The notes beneath the pieces were generated by a model. That model saw only the letters and a program-made list of their open reading frames with translations. It ran no database searches and was not told the DNA's origin. The position numbers were made by a program, and so were the translations under genes. DNA of 64,000 nucleotides from Candidatus Cohnella colombiensis. GTDB taxonomy: Bacteria > Bacillota > Bacilli > Paenibacillales > Paenibacillaceae. This document shows positions 1 to 8,110 of this stretch, one piece after another. The stretch lies in contig CP119317.1 in assembly GCA_029203125.1 (NCBI GenBank), positions 1,054,001-1,118,000 on the forward strand. The letters run 5' to 3'. How positions within the stretch are numbered: the first letter of the stretch is position 1; every line of letters begins with the position of its first letter.

Positions 1-1950
1 CTAGCGGATGTGATTACAAGTCATCTGTCGCTTAAAATTAAAGATAAGCAAGAGATTTTGGAGACGGTAAAGGTTCGTCCTCGTCTGATGAAGCTACTTG
101 ATTTTTTGAACAATGAGCGAGAAGTGTTGGAGCTTGAGCGGAAGATTAACCAACGCGTCAAGAAACAGATGGAGAAGACGCAGAAGGAATATTATCTCCG
201 CGAACAGATGAAAGCGATCCAGAAGGAGCTAGGTGAGAAGGAAGGCCGTGCAGGCGAGGTTGAGGAGCTAAGAGCTCAACTGGAAGAAGCTGAGCTACCG
301 GAGAAAATCTATACAAAGGTTGTCAAAGAAATCGATCGTCTCGAGAAGATGCCTGCCGCATCGGCTGAGGGAGCGGTTATTCGAACATATGTAGAATGGT
401 TATTGACGCTACCATGGAGCAAGCAAACAGAAGATCATCTTGATCTGGCAGAAGCAGAGCGGATCATGGAAGAAGAGCACTCCGGTTTAGATAAGCCGAA
501 GGAGCGAGTACTAGAATATTTGGCTGTACAACAGCTAGTAAAGAAGCTGAAGGGACCCATTCTCTGTCTCGTAGGCCCTCCAGGTGTCGGGAAAACCTCT
601 TTAGCGCGCTCGATTGCCAAATCGCTCGGTCGTGAGTTTGTGCGGATTTCACTTGGTGGTGTTCGTGACGAAGCGGAAATTCGCGGTCATCGTAGAACGT
701 ATGTTGGTGCGATGCCAGGGAGAATTTTGCAAGGGATGAAAAATGCCGGGACGATTAATCCGGTCATCTTGCTTGATGAAATCGATAAGATGGCAAATGA
801 TTTCCGTGGTGATCCTTCTTCTGCGCTGTTGGAAGTGCTCGATCCGGAGCAAAACAGCACATTTAGCGATCATTACATTGAACTACCATACGATTTATCC
901 CATGTCATGTTCGTAACAACTGCGAACGTGATGCACAATATCCCTCGTCCGTTACTTGATCGGATGGAACTGTTGCATATTCCAGGATATACGGAGCTAG
1001 AGAAGTACCAAATTGCCGAGCGTCATCTGTTGCCGAAGCAGATTCGTAATCATGGTTTGACAGCAGATCAACTTCAAATTGACGATGACGCACTACTTAA
1101 GCTCATTCGTGAATATACAAGAGAATCTGGTGTGCGGAATTTGGAGCAACAGCTTGCATCCATATGCCGAAAAGCTGCTAAGGCAATCGTGGCCAATCCA
1201 GATGCAACATTGTTCCATGTTGATGTGGAAAAGCTGAAGGAGTTGCTCGGACCTTCAAAATATCGTTATGGGATGGCAGAGGCCGAGGATCAAATTGGTA
1301 CGGTTACCGGTCTCGCATGGACAGAAGTCGGCGGTGACACTCTCGTCATCGAGGTGACGATTATGCCAGGCAGCGGAAAGCTCACCTTAACAGGTCAATT
1401 AGGCGATGTGATGAAGGAATCTGCGCAAGCGGCATTCAGCTATACGCGTAGTCGTGCATTGCAGCTGGGGATCGATCCACTATTCCATGAGAAGAATGAT
1501 ATCCATATTCATATTCCTGAAGGGGCAATTCCGAAAGATGGACCTTCTGCGGGAATTACGATGGCGACAGCATTGATCTCTGCCCTAACGGATCGCAAAA
1601 TAGCGAGAGAAGTCGCCATGACAGGCGAAATTACGCTACGTGGCAGAGTACTACCGATTGGTGGTTTGAAGGAGAAGTCGCTGGCTGCACACCGGGCAGG
1701 TATTACGACGATTCTTATACCGAAGGACAATGAGCGCGATTTGCGCGATGTTCCAGAGAGTGTGAAGGAGAATGTTACCTTTATACCCGTAGCTCATATG
1801 GATGAAGTGCTTCAGGTTGCTTTCAGAGATGCTTTGGATGTGCGGGCAAGTAGACTGGGCGCTTCAGAGGAAAGCTTGGAAGCTGAGGAATCAGTGCTTG
1901 CAACAGTAAATGCCGAGCGTGATGATTTGCCACCATTAGGCACACATTGA
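1..1950 (+). CDS. lonA: ATP-dependent protease Lon, 5' end cut by window edge
   Basis: This is the C-terminal 649 residues of the cytosolic AAA+ serine protease Lon. The reading frame is open to base 1, so the true start lies left of the window; the GTG at base 10 is internal. Order of parts: end of the N-terminal substrate domain and its coiled coil, then the ATPase with Walker A GPPGVGKTS (574-600) and Walker B ILLDEID, then the protease domain with the Ser of PKDGPSAG (Ser codon 1546-1548) and the catalytic Lys in GGLKEK (about 1660-1677). Full-length Lon is about 775-810 residues, so roughly 130-160 residues are missing. The short acidic tail after the protease domain looks normal. ysxC follows 18 bp later with its own ribosome-binding site, the same order as in Bacillus subtilis, which suggests co-transcription. 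Confidence 0.97.
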   Translation, partial: LADVITSHLSLKIKDKQEILETVKVRPRLMKLLDFLNNEREVLELERKINQRVKKQMEKTQKEYYLREQMKAIQKELGEKEGRAGEVEELRAQLEEAELPEKIYTKVVKEIDRLEKMPAASAEGAVIRTYVEWLLTLPWSKQTEDHLDLAEAERIMEEEHSGLDKPKERVLEYLAVQQLVKKLKGPILCLVGPPGVGKTSLARSIAKSLGREFVRISLGGVRDEAEIRGHRRTYVGAMPGRILQGMKNAGTINPVILLDEIDKMANDFRGDPSSALLEVLDPEQNSTFSDHYIELPYDLSHVMFVTTANVMHNIPRPLLDRMELLHIPGYTELEKYQIAERHLLPKQIRNHGLTADQLQIDDDALLKLIREYTRESGVRNLEQQLASICRKAAKAIVANPDATLFHVDVEKLKELLGPSKYRYGMAEAEDQIGTVTGLAWTEVGGDTLVIEVTIMPGSGKLTLTGQLGDVMKESAQAAFSYTRSRALQLGIDPLFHEKNDIHIHIPEGAIPKDGPSAGITMATALISALTDRKIAREVAMTGEITLRGRVLPIGGLKEKSLAAHRAGITTILIPKDNERDLRDVPESVKENVTFIPVAHMDEVLQVAFRDALDVRASRLGASEESLEAEESVLATVNAERDDLPPLGTH

Positions 1951-1968
1951 TAGGAGTCGTTACACAAG

Positions 1969-2613
1969 ATGAAAATCAAACAAAGTGAATTTGTAATTAG
2001 CGCGGTCGGGCCAAGTCAATATCCGGAAGATGGTTTGCCGGAGATTGCCTTGGCCGGCCGTTCCAACGTCGGCAAATCTTCACTCATTAATAAGATGCTG
2101 CTTCGGCGCAACCTCGCTCGGACGAGTGCACAGCCGGGTAAGACACAGACGTTGAACTATTACATCATCAATGAACAGCTCTATTTTGTCGATTTCCCCG
2201 GCTATGGGTATGCAAGGGTGTCCAAAACCCAGCGTCAAGCTTGGGGGAAGATGATCGAGCTCTATTTACGCGAACGCGAGCCTCTGAAGCTTGTGCTTCA
2301 GCTTGTCGATTTTCGTCATCCACCTTCTGCAGAAGATCAGCGTATGTATCAATGGCTTTCGCATTATAATATTCCTATGTGCATCGTTGCAACGAAGACA
2401 GACAAAGTGTCTCGTTCGCAATGGCCGAAGCATACGAAGATGATTCGCCAGACATTAGGAATGCCTGGTCACGTCCCTCTTGTCCTGTTCTCCTCAGAGA
2501 CAGGTCAAGGAAGGGAAGAATTATGGAGCATTCTTGCGCAATCCGCAGATATACCGATGAATCCCCCCTCAGAACCCGCTATTTTGATACAGGAAACAGA
2601 GGATAACGGCTAA
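1969..2613 (+). CDS. ysxC: ribosome biogenesis GTPase YsxC/EngB
   Basis: A 214-residue TRAFAC-class GTPase of the EngB/YsxC family, which assists late assembly of the 50S ribosomal subunit. Visible G motifs: G1 GRSNVGKSS near residue 30, G3 DFPGYGYA near residue 76, G4 TKTD near residue 143, and G5 around FSS near residue 180. Length is close to the roughly 195 of Bacillus YsxC, with a short extra C-terminal tail. The start has a good ribosome-binding site (TAGGAG). It lies directly downstream of lon. I see no clear terminator after it; the next gene has its own promoter-like sequence. Confidence 0.96.
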   Translation: MKIKQSEFVISAVGPSQYPEDGLPEIALAGRSNVGKSSLINKMLLRRNLARTSAQPGKTQTLNYYIINEQLYFVDFPGYGYARVSKTQRQAWGKMIELYLREREPLKLVLQLVDFRHPPSAEDQRMYQWLSHYNIPMCIVATKTDKVSRSQWPKHTKMIRQTLGMPGHVPLVLFSSETGQGREELWSILAQSADIPMNPPSEPAILIQETEDNG

Positions 2614-2705
2614 AAGTTCAGCAGGATCGCAGGAGGAATCGTTTTTTGCGTGTTTTTTGCGGGAAAATCGAGACTGAGTAGGAAGAAACCTCAAATAAAT
2701 TCCGG

Positions 2706-2711
2706 TATAAT
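2706..2711 (+). promoter_or_regulatory. candidate -10 box for the 196-residue gene
   Basis: A perfect TATAAT lies 57 bp before the chosen start at 2768. The region 17 bp upstream (2683-2688) is a poor -35 match, so this is a -10-only call. Confidence 0.4.
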
Positions 2712-2767
2712 AGTGTTATGCTTTTGTGAAACACAATCTGCAATACAATGGAATTGAGGAGATTTTT

Positions 2768-3358
2768 ATGGCTCAACGGGTAGCCACGGAGTATGTCAAT
2801 GCGAGTATGACACTGACGGAAGCCGAAATGCCACGACTGATCTCACTGTGCGGGACTCAGCAGGTTAAACTGCAAGTTTTCGTGCTTGATAATGGAAATC
2901 AAGAGATCGTATTAGAAGAAGATGTCGGTGGAGAATTCATTCGCTTGTCCTTCGAGAGGATGAATGGGCAGTATCACTGTGAATTATCTTGCCGTGTCGT
3001 TCAGCCGAAGCTGACAAACACACTGCGCAAGTTAGTGTCATCCTTCAAAGGTGATGCAGTCGTTAATCGGATTTATAATGGCTTTACGATGATTTATCAT
3101 TATGCACAGGGTGCAGTTATTCGAATTATTGAAAGCATTGAAGATCGTGAACGGATCGTTTTTGAACATCGGGATACTGTAGGCCTATTAGAAGCACAGT
3201 TTAAGAAAAATGCTGTTGAACACGAAATTGTGCATCTGCGCGGAGCGGTTAACGAATTGTTAGACATTCGGAACCAGACGAAAGACCCTCAGCAGTTGAT
3301 GGAGATTGATCGACATCTGGCTAATCATAGTCAGAAGCTGTTCGCACTTGAAGCTTGA
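2768..3358 (+). CDS. uncharacterised 196-residue protein
   Basis: I do not recognise a named family. The start is set at ATG 2768 (MAQRVATEYV) because TTGAGGAG sits just upstream; an in-frame ATG at 2726 has no ribosome-binding site. The protein has no signal peptide and no membrane segment. The N-terminal half looks alpha/beta. The C-terminal third (from about residue 140) is rich in charged and leucine residues and probably forms a helical or coiled-coil region. It sits between ysxC and speD, where Bacillus subtilis has no gene, and is bounded by its own -10 box and a strong terminator, so it is probably a single-gene unit. Codon use looks like the neighbours. A cytosolic regulatory or structural role is possible, but nothing shows it. 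Confidence 0.85.
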   Translation: MAQRVATEYVNASMTLTEAEMPRLISLCGTQQVKLQVFVLDNGNQEIVLEEDVGGEFIRLSFERMNGQYHCELSCRVVQPKLTNTLRKLVSSFKGDAVVNRIYNGFTMIYHYAQGAVIRIIESIEDRERIVFEHRDTVGLLEAQFKKNAVEHEIVHLRGAVNELLDIRNQTKDPQQLMEIDRHLANHSQKLFALEA

Positions 3359-3379
3359 ATAGGGTTAAAAATACCAGTA

Positions 3380-3410
3380 AAAGGGCCATATTTATGGCTC
3401 TTTTTATTTT
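3380..3410 (+). terminator. intrinsic terminator after the 196-residue gene
   Basis: Stem AGGGCCATA / TATGGCTCT with a very short loop, followed by TTTTTATTTT. Confidence 0.85.
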
Positions 3411-3442
3411 ATCTGTACAGGGGGGGATAAAACTTAAAAAAA

Positions 3443-3604
3443 CTATTGCATTTCAGTGCAATAGATGTTATTTTTAGTTTCGTTGACAAATCAATAGGAA
3501 CCAGGATTCACTCAAGGAATGCGGTGAGAGCAAATTCCCTCCAAGTGAATGACGTAGGTCCTAGCGGATGAAAAGTTTTACACATTTTATTCCTAGGAAG
3601 GGGG
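3443..3604 (+). promoter_or_regulatory. structured leader (candidate cis-regulatory RNA) upstream of speD
   Basis: The 250-bp gap before speD holds several nested complementary arms. An 8-bp inverted repeat (CTATTGCA 3443-3450 / TGCAATAG 3457-3464) lies first and overlaps a possible promoter TTGCAT (3446-3451), 17 bp, TATTTT (3469-3474). Then come three coaxial stems: P1 3495-3502 with 3557-3563 (one bulged A), P2 ATTCACT 3506-3512 with AGTGAAT 3544-3550, and P3 GGAAT 3516-3520 with ATTCC 3534-3538, closing a 13-nt loop rich in G and A. The 3' arm of P1 (CCTAG 3560-3564) can instead pair with CTAGG 3593-3597, right next to the speD ribosome-binding site (AAGGGGG). That gives two mutually exclusive folds. 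I do not match it to a known riboswitch class. A competing TTGACA at 3483-3488 would start transcription inside the fold. Confidence 0.45.
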
Positions 3605-3613
3605 AACCGAGAG

Positions 3614-4012
3614 ATGGAATATTCAACTTTCGGAAGGCATGTTGCGGTGGATACTTGGGGAGGAGACATCGAGCTCTTGAACAGTGCAGAGCGACTTCAA
3701 TCACATATGGTTGAAGCAGCAGAAAGCTGCGGTGCAACTGTTCTCTCAGTTCAAGCCAAGCAATTTGAACCACAAGGCGCTACCGTTCTCGTATTATTGT
3801 CGGAGAGCCACCTGTCTATTCACACTTACCCTGAGAGAGGCTTCGCTGCAATCGATTGTTACACATGTGGCGAAACAGTTGATCCTCAGCTCGCGATCGA
3901 CTACCTGGTCAATGTACTGAAACCAGAAAAAACTTTTGCGAAGAAATTGGTCCGCGGACTTGGTGAAATGCAAGTGGAAGAGCCAAGAATCAAGCTGGTC
4001 GAACTCGTATAA
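3614..4012 (+). CDS. speD: S-adenosylmethionine decarboxylase proenzyme
   Basis: A 132-residue class 1B AdoMet decarboxylase, which makes decarboxylated SAM for spermidine synthesis. The proenzyme cleaves itself at the Glu-Ser bond in SESHLSIHTYPE: Ser65 becomes the pyruvoyl group, and His70 and Cys85 (DCYTCG) are the expected processing and catalytic residues. Length is normal for the short prokaryotic type (about 125-130). ATG 3614 has the ribosome-binding site AAGGGGG about 10 bp upstream. No spermidine synthase gene lies nearby. The gene is flanked by terminators on both sides, so it is probably transcribed alone under control of the folded leader upstream. Confidence 0.96.
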   Translation: MEYSTFGRHVAVDTWGGDIELLNSAERLQSHMVEAAESCGATVLSVQAKQFEPQGATVLVLLSESHLSIHTYPERGFAAIDCYTCGETVDPQLAIDYLVNVLKPEKTFAKKLVRGLGEMQVEEPRIKLVELV

Positions 4013-4026
4013 TACGTAAGTTCCGG

Positions 4027-4058
4027 AAGCCATGAGGCAAATGCCTTGTGGCTTTTGT
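4027..4058 (+). terminator. intrinsic terminator after speD
   Basis: Hairpin AGCCATGAGGCA / TGCCTTGTGGCT with a two-base loop, followed by TTTTGT. Confidence 0.85.
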
Positions 4059-4169
4059 CTATGTCCATCACTTATAAATTGTATTTTTGTTGGAATAGGT
4101 AAAGCGCAAGTCGCCGACAATAATAAGAGTGCTGTCACGGATATTCGAAAAGTGTTCAAAATTGGATTT

Positions 4170-4196
4170 TTGGACCCTTTGGAAGTGTGATATAAT
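4170..4196 (+). promoter_or_regulatory. candidate sigma-A promoter of the hem operon
   Basis: TATAAT at 4191-4196, with TTGGAC at 4170-4175 (spacer 15, slightly short). It lies about 50 bp before hemA. Confidence 0.5.
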
Positions 4197-4249
4197 TAAC
4201 AGTATTGTTTTACTTGTTCGTATACAGTTCTCAAGGGAGGTGAGTGCTC

Positions 4250-5647
4250 GTGCATCTAATTATGGTTGGTCTAAATTATCGTACTGCTCCAGTTGAAGTA
4301 CGTGAACGATTTGCTGTATTAGAGCAAGAGTTGCCAGCCGCACTGGATGCGTTGAAGCAGACGACGAGCATCCTCGAGGGCGTAGTTGTTGCGACATGTA
4401 ACCGTACGGAAGTTTATGCAGTCGTAGACCGTTTGCACCTCTGTGGACACTTTATCCGTAACTTTATGGAACGGTGGTTTGACATTCCTGTCCATGAGTT
4501 CACATCGCATCTCTATATGTATGAAGATGATCAGGCGGTTAACCATCTATTCAGAGTAACGAGTGGTCTTGATTCCATGATCATCGGAGAGACTCAAATT
4601 TTAGGACAAGTCAAAGACGCATTTTTGCTTGCACAGCAACAGAAAATGACGGGGACGCTATTTAATCGACTGTTCAAACAAGCAATAACGTTAGCTAAGC
4701 GCGCTCATTCACGTACATCCATTGGGGAAAATGCAGTGAGTGTCAGCTATGCTGCAGTTGAGCTTGGCAAGCGAATTTTCGGACGGTTCGATAATAAGAA
4801 GGTAATGATAGTAGGTGCGGGTAAGATGAGTGAACTCACCGCACAGCATTTGCATAGTAACGGTGCTAACGATGTAGTGGTTGTTAATCGGACGATCGAA
4901 AAAGCGCAGGAGCTTGCTTCTAAATTTCAAGGTCGAGCTCTTGCTATGGACAATGCCTATCAGCAATTAGAGGATGCGGATATTGTCATTAGTAGTACTG
5001 GAGCCGAGCGATTTATTATTTCGCGAAGCCATGTGGAAGCTGCAATGATGAAGCGGAAGAAGAGACCGCTATTCCTAGTCGATATAGCTGTGCCGCGCGA
5101 TATTGACCCAGCATGTGGCGACATTCCTAACGTATTTCTTTATGATATCGATGATCTTGAAGGTATTGTAGAGAATAATCTTGATCAGCGTCGAAAAGAA
5201 GCGGTGTTGATTGAAGAGATGATTGAGTTAGAGCAGGAAGCCTATCAGGATTGGTATGCGACTTTAGGCGTTAGACCGCTCATTCGCGCACTGCAAGAAA
5301 AAGCAGAAACGATTCATGAAACGACTCTTGATAGCATCATGCGCAAGCTTCCAGAATTGGATGAGCGTCAAGAAAAAGTGATTCGCAAGTTGACGAAGAG
5401 TATTGTAAGCCAGATGATTCATGACCCCATTCTAAGAATTAAGGAACTATCTGCACAGCGACGTAGCGAAGATGCAATGAAGCTATTTGTCGAACTTTTC
5501 GATCTGAAGGATCAAGTGACCCAGCTTAAGCTTGAGGAGAAATTACGCCAAGAAGCTGCAATGAATGCGAAGGTGATTGAAGCGAAGTCAAGCACCGGTC
5601 TAGATGTGGATGGATTGTTGTCCAAGCTCGCAAGTGCGCTTCACTAA
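4250..5647 (+). CDS. hemA: glutamyl-tRNA reductase
   Basis: A 465-residue NADPH-dependent enzyme that reduces glutamyl-tRNA(Glu) to glutamate-1-semialdehyde, the committed step of C5-pathway tetrapyrrole synthesis. Catalytic Cys50 lies in ATCNRTE. The NADPH fold shows VGAGKM near residue 185, and a long helical dimerisation domain fills the C-terminus. GTG 4250 is preferred over GTG 4244: GGGAGG lies 9 bp upstream of the former and only 3 bp from the latter, and the protein then starts MHLIMVGLNYR as family members do. It heads a run of six tetrapyrrole-linked genes with small gaps or overlaps, so they are probably one operon. Confidence 0.97.
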   Translation: MHLIMVGLNYRTAPVEVRERFAVLEQELPAALDALKQTTSILEGVVVATCNRTEVYAVVDRLHLCGHFIRNFMERWFDIPVHEFTSHLYMYEDDQAVNHLFRVTSGLDSMIIGETQILGQVKDAFLLAQQQKMTGTLFNRLFKQAITLAKRAHSRTSIGENAVSVSYAAVELGKRIFGRFDNKKVMIVGAGKMSELTAQHLHSNGANDVVVVNRTIEKAQELASKFQGRALAMDNAYQQLEDADIVISSTGAERFIISRSHVEAAMMKRKKRPLFLVDIAVPRDIDPACGDIPNVFLYDIDDLEGIVENNLDQRRKEAVLIEEMIELEQEAYQDWYATLGVRPLIRALQEKAETIHETTLDSIMRKLPELDERQEKVIRKLTKSIVSQMIHDPILRIKELSAQRRSEDAMKLFVELFDLKDQVTQLKLEEKLRQEAAMNAKVIEAKSSTGLDVDGLLSKLASALH

Positions 5648-5675
5648 TGTCTGAGAATCGGGAGGCGCTGCCCCC

Positions 5676-6497
5676 ATGATGACCCAAGATTGGTTAACCG
5701 ATGCCGTACTTTATATTTATGCCCTGAGCCTAATTTTTTTCGTATCTGATGCCGCTTCTGGCAATCGGAGTGTGAGGAAAATCGGGACAGGGCTGCTTGT
5801 TTTTGTATGGGTGATCCAAACTGTCTACTTACTTGTGATTCTTATTCAGAGCTTTACGAATCCCGAATTAACGTCACGTGAATATTTGTTTTACGTCTCA
5901 TGGCTACTCGTCTCAGCTTCTTTTATACTGAACAGATGGCTTCGAACTGAGATGTTGGTTCTACTCGTAAATGTAGTTGGTTTTGGTGTATTGGCGTTAA
6001 ATTTCATGCAAGTACCAAGGCAACATATGAAGCTGTCAACAGAAGAGGTTGTTCGTCGCTTGCTTGTCGTTCACATTAGCTTTATTACGTTAGCTTTTGC
6101 AGTGTTGACGATTTCTGCGTTACTTGGCGGAATGTACTTATTTCTCCATTCGCGGTTGAAGAAGAAGCGATGGTCACCTGTACTTGGTCGGATGCCTAGT
6201 CTAGAAAAGATTGATCTCTTTTCGTCCCGTCTTGCTCTGATCGGTATTCCCTTGTTTTTACTCGCACTATCAACAGGAACGGTCTCCTTGTTAATCGATT
6301 ACGATCCTAATAATCTATTGGACCTGCAGGTGATCATGGCGTATGCTGCCGCAGTTGCCTATATCCTCTATATATTTCGTAGTAAAATATCTCGTGACAA
6401 TGATGTCATGCTTGCGATGTGGAATCTTGTTGCGTATTTGTTTTTACTTGTTGATTTTTTAGCGAGTACGATTTCTTCCTATCATCAATGGTTCTAG
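5676..6497 (+). CDS. hemX: HemX-like cytochrome c assembly (CcsA-type) membrane protein
   Basis: A 273-residue integral membrane protein with about eight hydrophobic segments. It matches the position and size of B. subtilis HemX, a CcsA/ResC-type cytochrome assembly protein reported to lower the cellular HemA level. The start carries a GGGAGG ribosome-binding site; a second ATG three bases on is equally possible. It lies 28 bp after hemA and 17 bp before the next gene. The tryptophan-rich heme-handling loop of true CcsA proteins is weak here, which fits the HemX branch better than a cytochrome c synthase subunit. Confidence 0.88.
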   Translation: MMTQDWLTDAVLYIYALSLIFFVSDAASGNRSVRKIGTGLLVFVWVIQTVYLLVILIQSFTNPELTSREYLFYVSWLLVSASFILNRWLRTEMLVLLVNVVGFGVLALNFMQVPRQHMKLSTEEVVRRLLVVHISFITLAFAVLTISALLGGMYLFLHSRLKKKRWSPVLGRMPSLEKIDLFSSRLALIGIPLFLLALSTGTVSLLIDYDPNNLLDLQVIMAYAAAVAYILYIFRSKISRDNDVMLAMWNLVAYLFLLVDFLASTISSYHQWF

Positions 6498-6514
6498 ATT
6501 GGAGGCGGTAAGCG

Positions 6515-7168
6515 GTGTCCCAATGGTATCCGGTGCTGCTAAACATGAGTTCTCATCGTTGTGTGGTAATGGGTGGTGGTCCAGTTGCTGAACGAAAGGT
6601 GCGAGGGTTATTAGAAGCGGGCGCACAGATTCGTCTCATTAGCCCGACAATCACTTCTCAATTGCAACAAATGGTAAAAGATGGGGATATTGAATATTGT
6701 GCGCGTGAAGCAGTGGACACAGATTTAGACGACGCAACACTTGTATTCATAGCAACGAATCAATCGACTGTTAATCAAGATATGGCTGTCAAAGCTAGAT
6801 CTCGAGGGGTGCTAGTTAACGTTGCTGAGGAAAGTACCAGTGGTGATTTCATTGTTCCAGCAACGTTGCGACGCGGAAATCTTGTGATGGCTGTCAGTGC
6901 TTCAGGAGAAGGACCTGCGCTTGCATCTCGAATTATTGGAGAGCTTGCTGAGCAATATGGGCCGGAATATGAGCATCTAATTGATATTTTGGGTGAAATT
7001 CGTACGATCGTGAAACGGGAAGTTAGCGATGCTAACGAGCGACACAATCTGTTAAGAGCAGCGGTCACCGAAGATGCACTTCGCGAATGGAGCGAAGCAG
7101 CTCACTTGGATGATACGGAGCAATTGTTAGCGCGTCTAAGACAAAGAGCGTATGAAGAAAAGGGGTAG
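6515..7168 (+). CDS. precorrin-2 dehydrogenase (siroheme synthase N-terminal type)
   Basis: A 217-residue NAD-dependent enzyme of the CysG N-terminal / Met8p / YlnF family, which oxidises precorrin-2 to sirohydrochlorin. The nucleotide-binding motif VVMGGGPVAERK lies near residue 18. The central motif SGDFIVPATLRRG is typical for the family. Start is GTG 6515 with GGAGG upstream. Together with the CobA half of the fused gene downstream it provides the siroheme branch inside a heme operon. It could also carry ferrochelatase activity as Met8p does, but the sequence does not settle this. The chelatase SirB is not visible in the window. Confidence 0.92.
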   Translation: MSQWYPVLLNMSSHRCVVMGGGPVAERKVRGLLEAGAQIRLISPTITSQLQQMVKDGDIEYCAREAVDTDLDDATLVFIATNQSTVNQDMAVKARSRGVLVNVAEESTSGDFIVPATLRRGNLVMAVSASGEGPALASRIIGELAEQYGPEYEHLIDILGEIRTIVKREVSDANERHNLLRAAVTEDALREWSEAAHLDDTEQLLARLRQRAYEEKG

Positions 7169-7174
7169 TGAATA

Positions 7175-8110
7175 ATGCGACACATTATCGTCGGCAGCAG
7201 ACAAAGCGCATTGGCGCTTACACAGACGAATCAGACGATAGATCAACTGCGCGAGCTATGTGCAGCCAACAATCTAGCGTACACATTTGAAGTGAAACCG
7301 ATTATTACGCGTGGAGATCGAATTTTGGATGTTACGTTATCCAAAGTTGGAGGTAAAGGCTTATTCGTGAAAGAAATTGAGCAAGCGCTGCTTGATGAAG
7401 AGATCGATTTCGCAATACATAGTATGAAGGATATGCCGTTCGAGCTTCCTGAAGGGCTTATCGTAGGTGCTGTCCCGGTGAGAGAGGATGCACGTGATTG
7501 CGTCATTACGAATAAAGCTCACAGCTTAGAGGAGCTCCCTCAAGGAGCACGGATTGGAACAAGCAGTCTCAGAAGAGCAGCTCAACTGCAAGCGTTCAGA
7601 TCCGATTTTCAGATTGAATCTATTCGTGGCAATATCGATACGAGACTTCGCAAGCTGCAAGAAGGTGAATTCGATGCCATATTGCTCGCAGGTGCAGGGA
7701 TGCATCGGATGGGGTGGAAGGATAAAATTACAGATTATATCCCTGCCAGCCTCTGCTTACCCGCTGTAGGTCAAGGAGCATTAGCAGTGGAATGCCGTGA
7801 AGCGGATCAAGAGGTTCGACAATTATTACAATTGCTGAATGATCCAACAACAGAGCGTACTGTGGCTGCTGAACGTCGTTTGCTAGGGCTGCTCAATGGC
7901 GGCTGCCAAGTACCGATTGGAGCGTATGCCGTTGAACATAGTGATGATCCAACTATGCTAACTTTGACAGGAATGGTCGCAGCACCAGATGGCAGTACTG
8001 TGCTCAAGGAGTCTTTTTCAGGAACAGATCCAGAACAAGTAGGCGAGCAAGTGGCACAGGCGTTGTTGAACCGTGGAGCAGGACAATTGCTAGTGGAAGT
8101 GAGTGAATAG
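7175..8110 (+). CDS. hemC: hydroxymethylbilane synthase
   Basis: A 311-residue cytosolic enzyme (porphobilinogen deaminase) that joins four porphobilinogens into hydroxymethylbilane. Motifs: GSRQSALAL near the N-terminus, the IHSMKDMP substrate loop, and the dipyrromethane-cofactor cysteine in LNGGCQVPIG near residue 243. Size matches the family (about 310). It starts 6 bp after the preceding gene and its stop overlaps the next start, so it is translationally linked within the hem operon. Confidence 0.97.
   Translation: MRHIIVGSRQSALALTQTNQTIDQLRELCAANNLAYTFEVKPIITRGDRILDVTLSKVGGKGLFVKEIEQALLDEEIDFAIHSMKDMPFELPEGLIVGAVPVREDARDCVITNKAHSLEELPQGARIGTSSLRRAAQLQAFRSDFQIESIRGNIDTRLRKLQEGEFDAILLAGAGMHRMGWKDKITDYIPASLCLPAVGQGALAVECREADQEVRQLLQLLNDPTTERTVAAERRLLGLLNGGCQVPIGAYAVEHSDDPTMLTLTGMVAAPDGSTVLKESFSGTDPEQVGEQVAQALLNRGAGQLLVEVSE

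Noticed and set aside
2614..2700. Terminator after ysxC
   Set aside because: T-rich runs are present (2642-2658) but no convincing stem precedes them.
3516..3563. Cobalamin riboswitch in the speD leader
   Set aside because: GGAATGCGGTGAGAG superficially recalls the B12 element, but the required downstream box and overall fold are missing.
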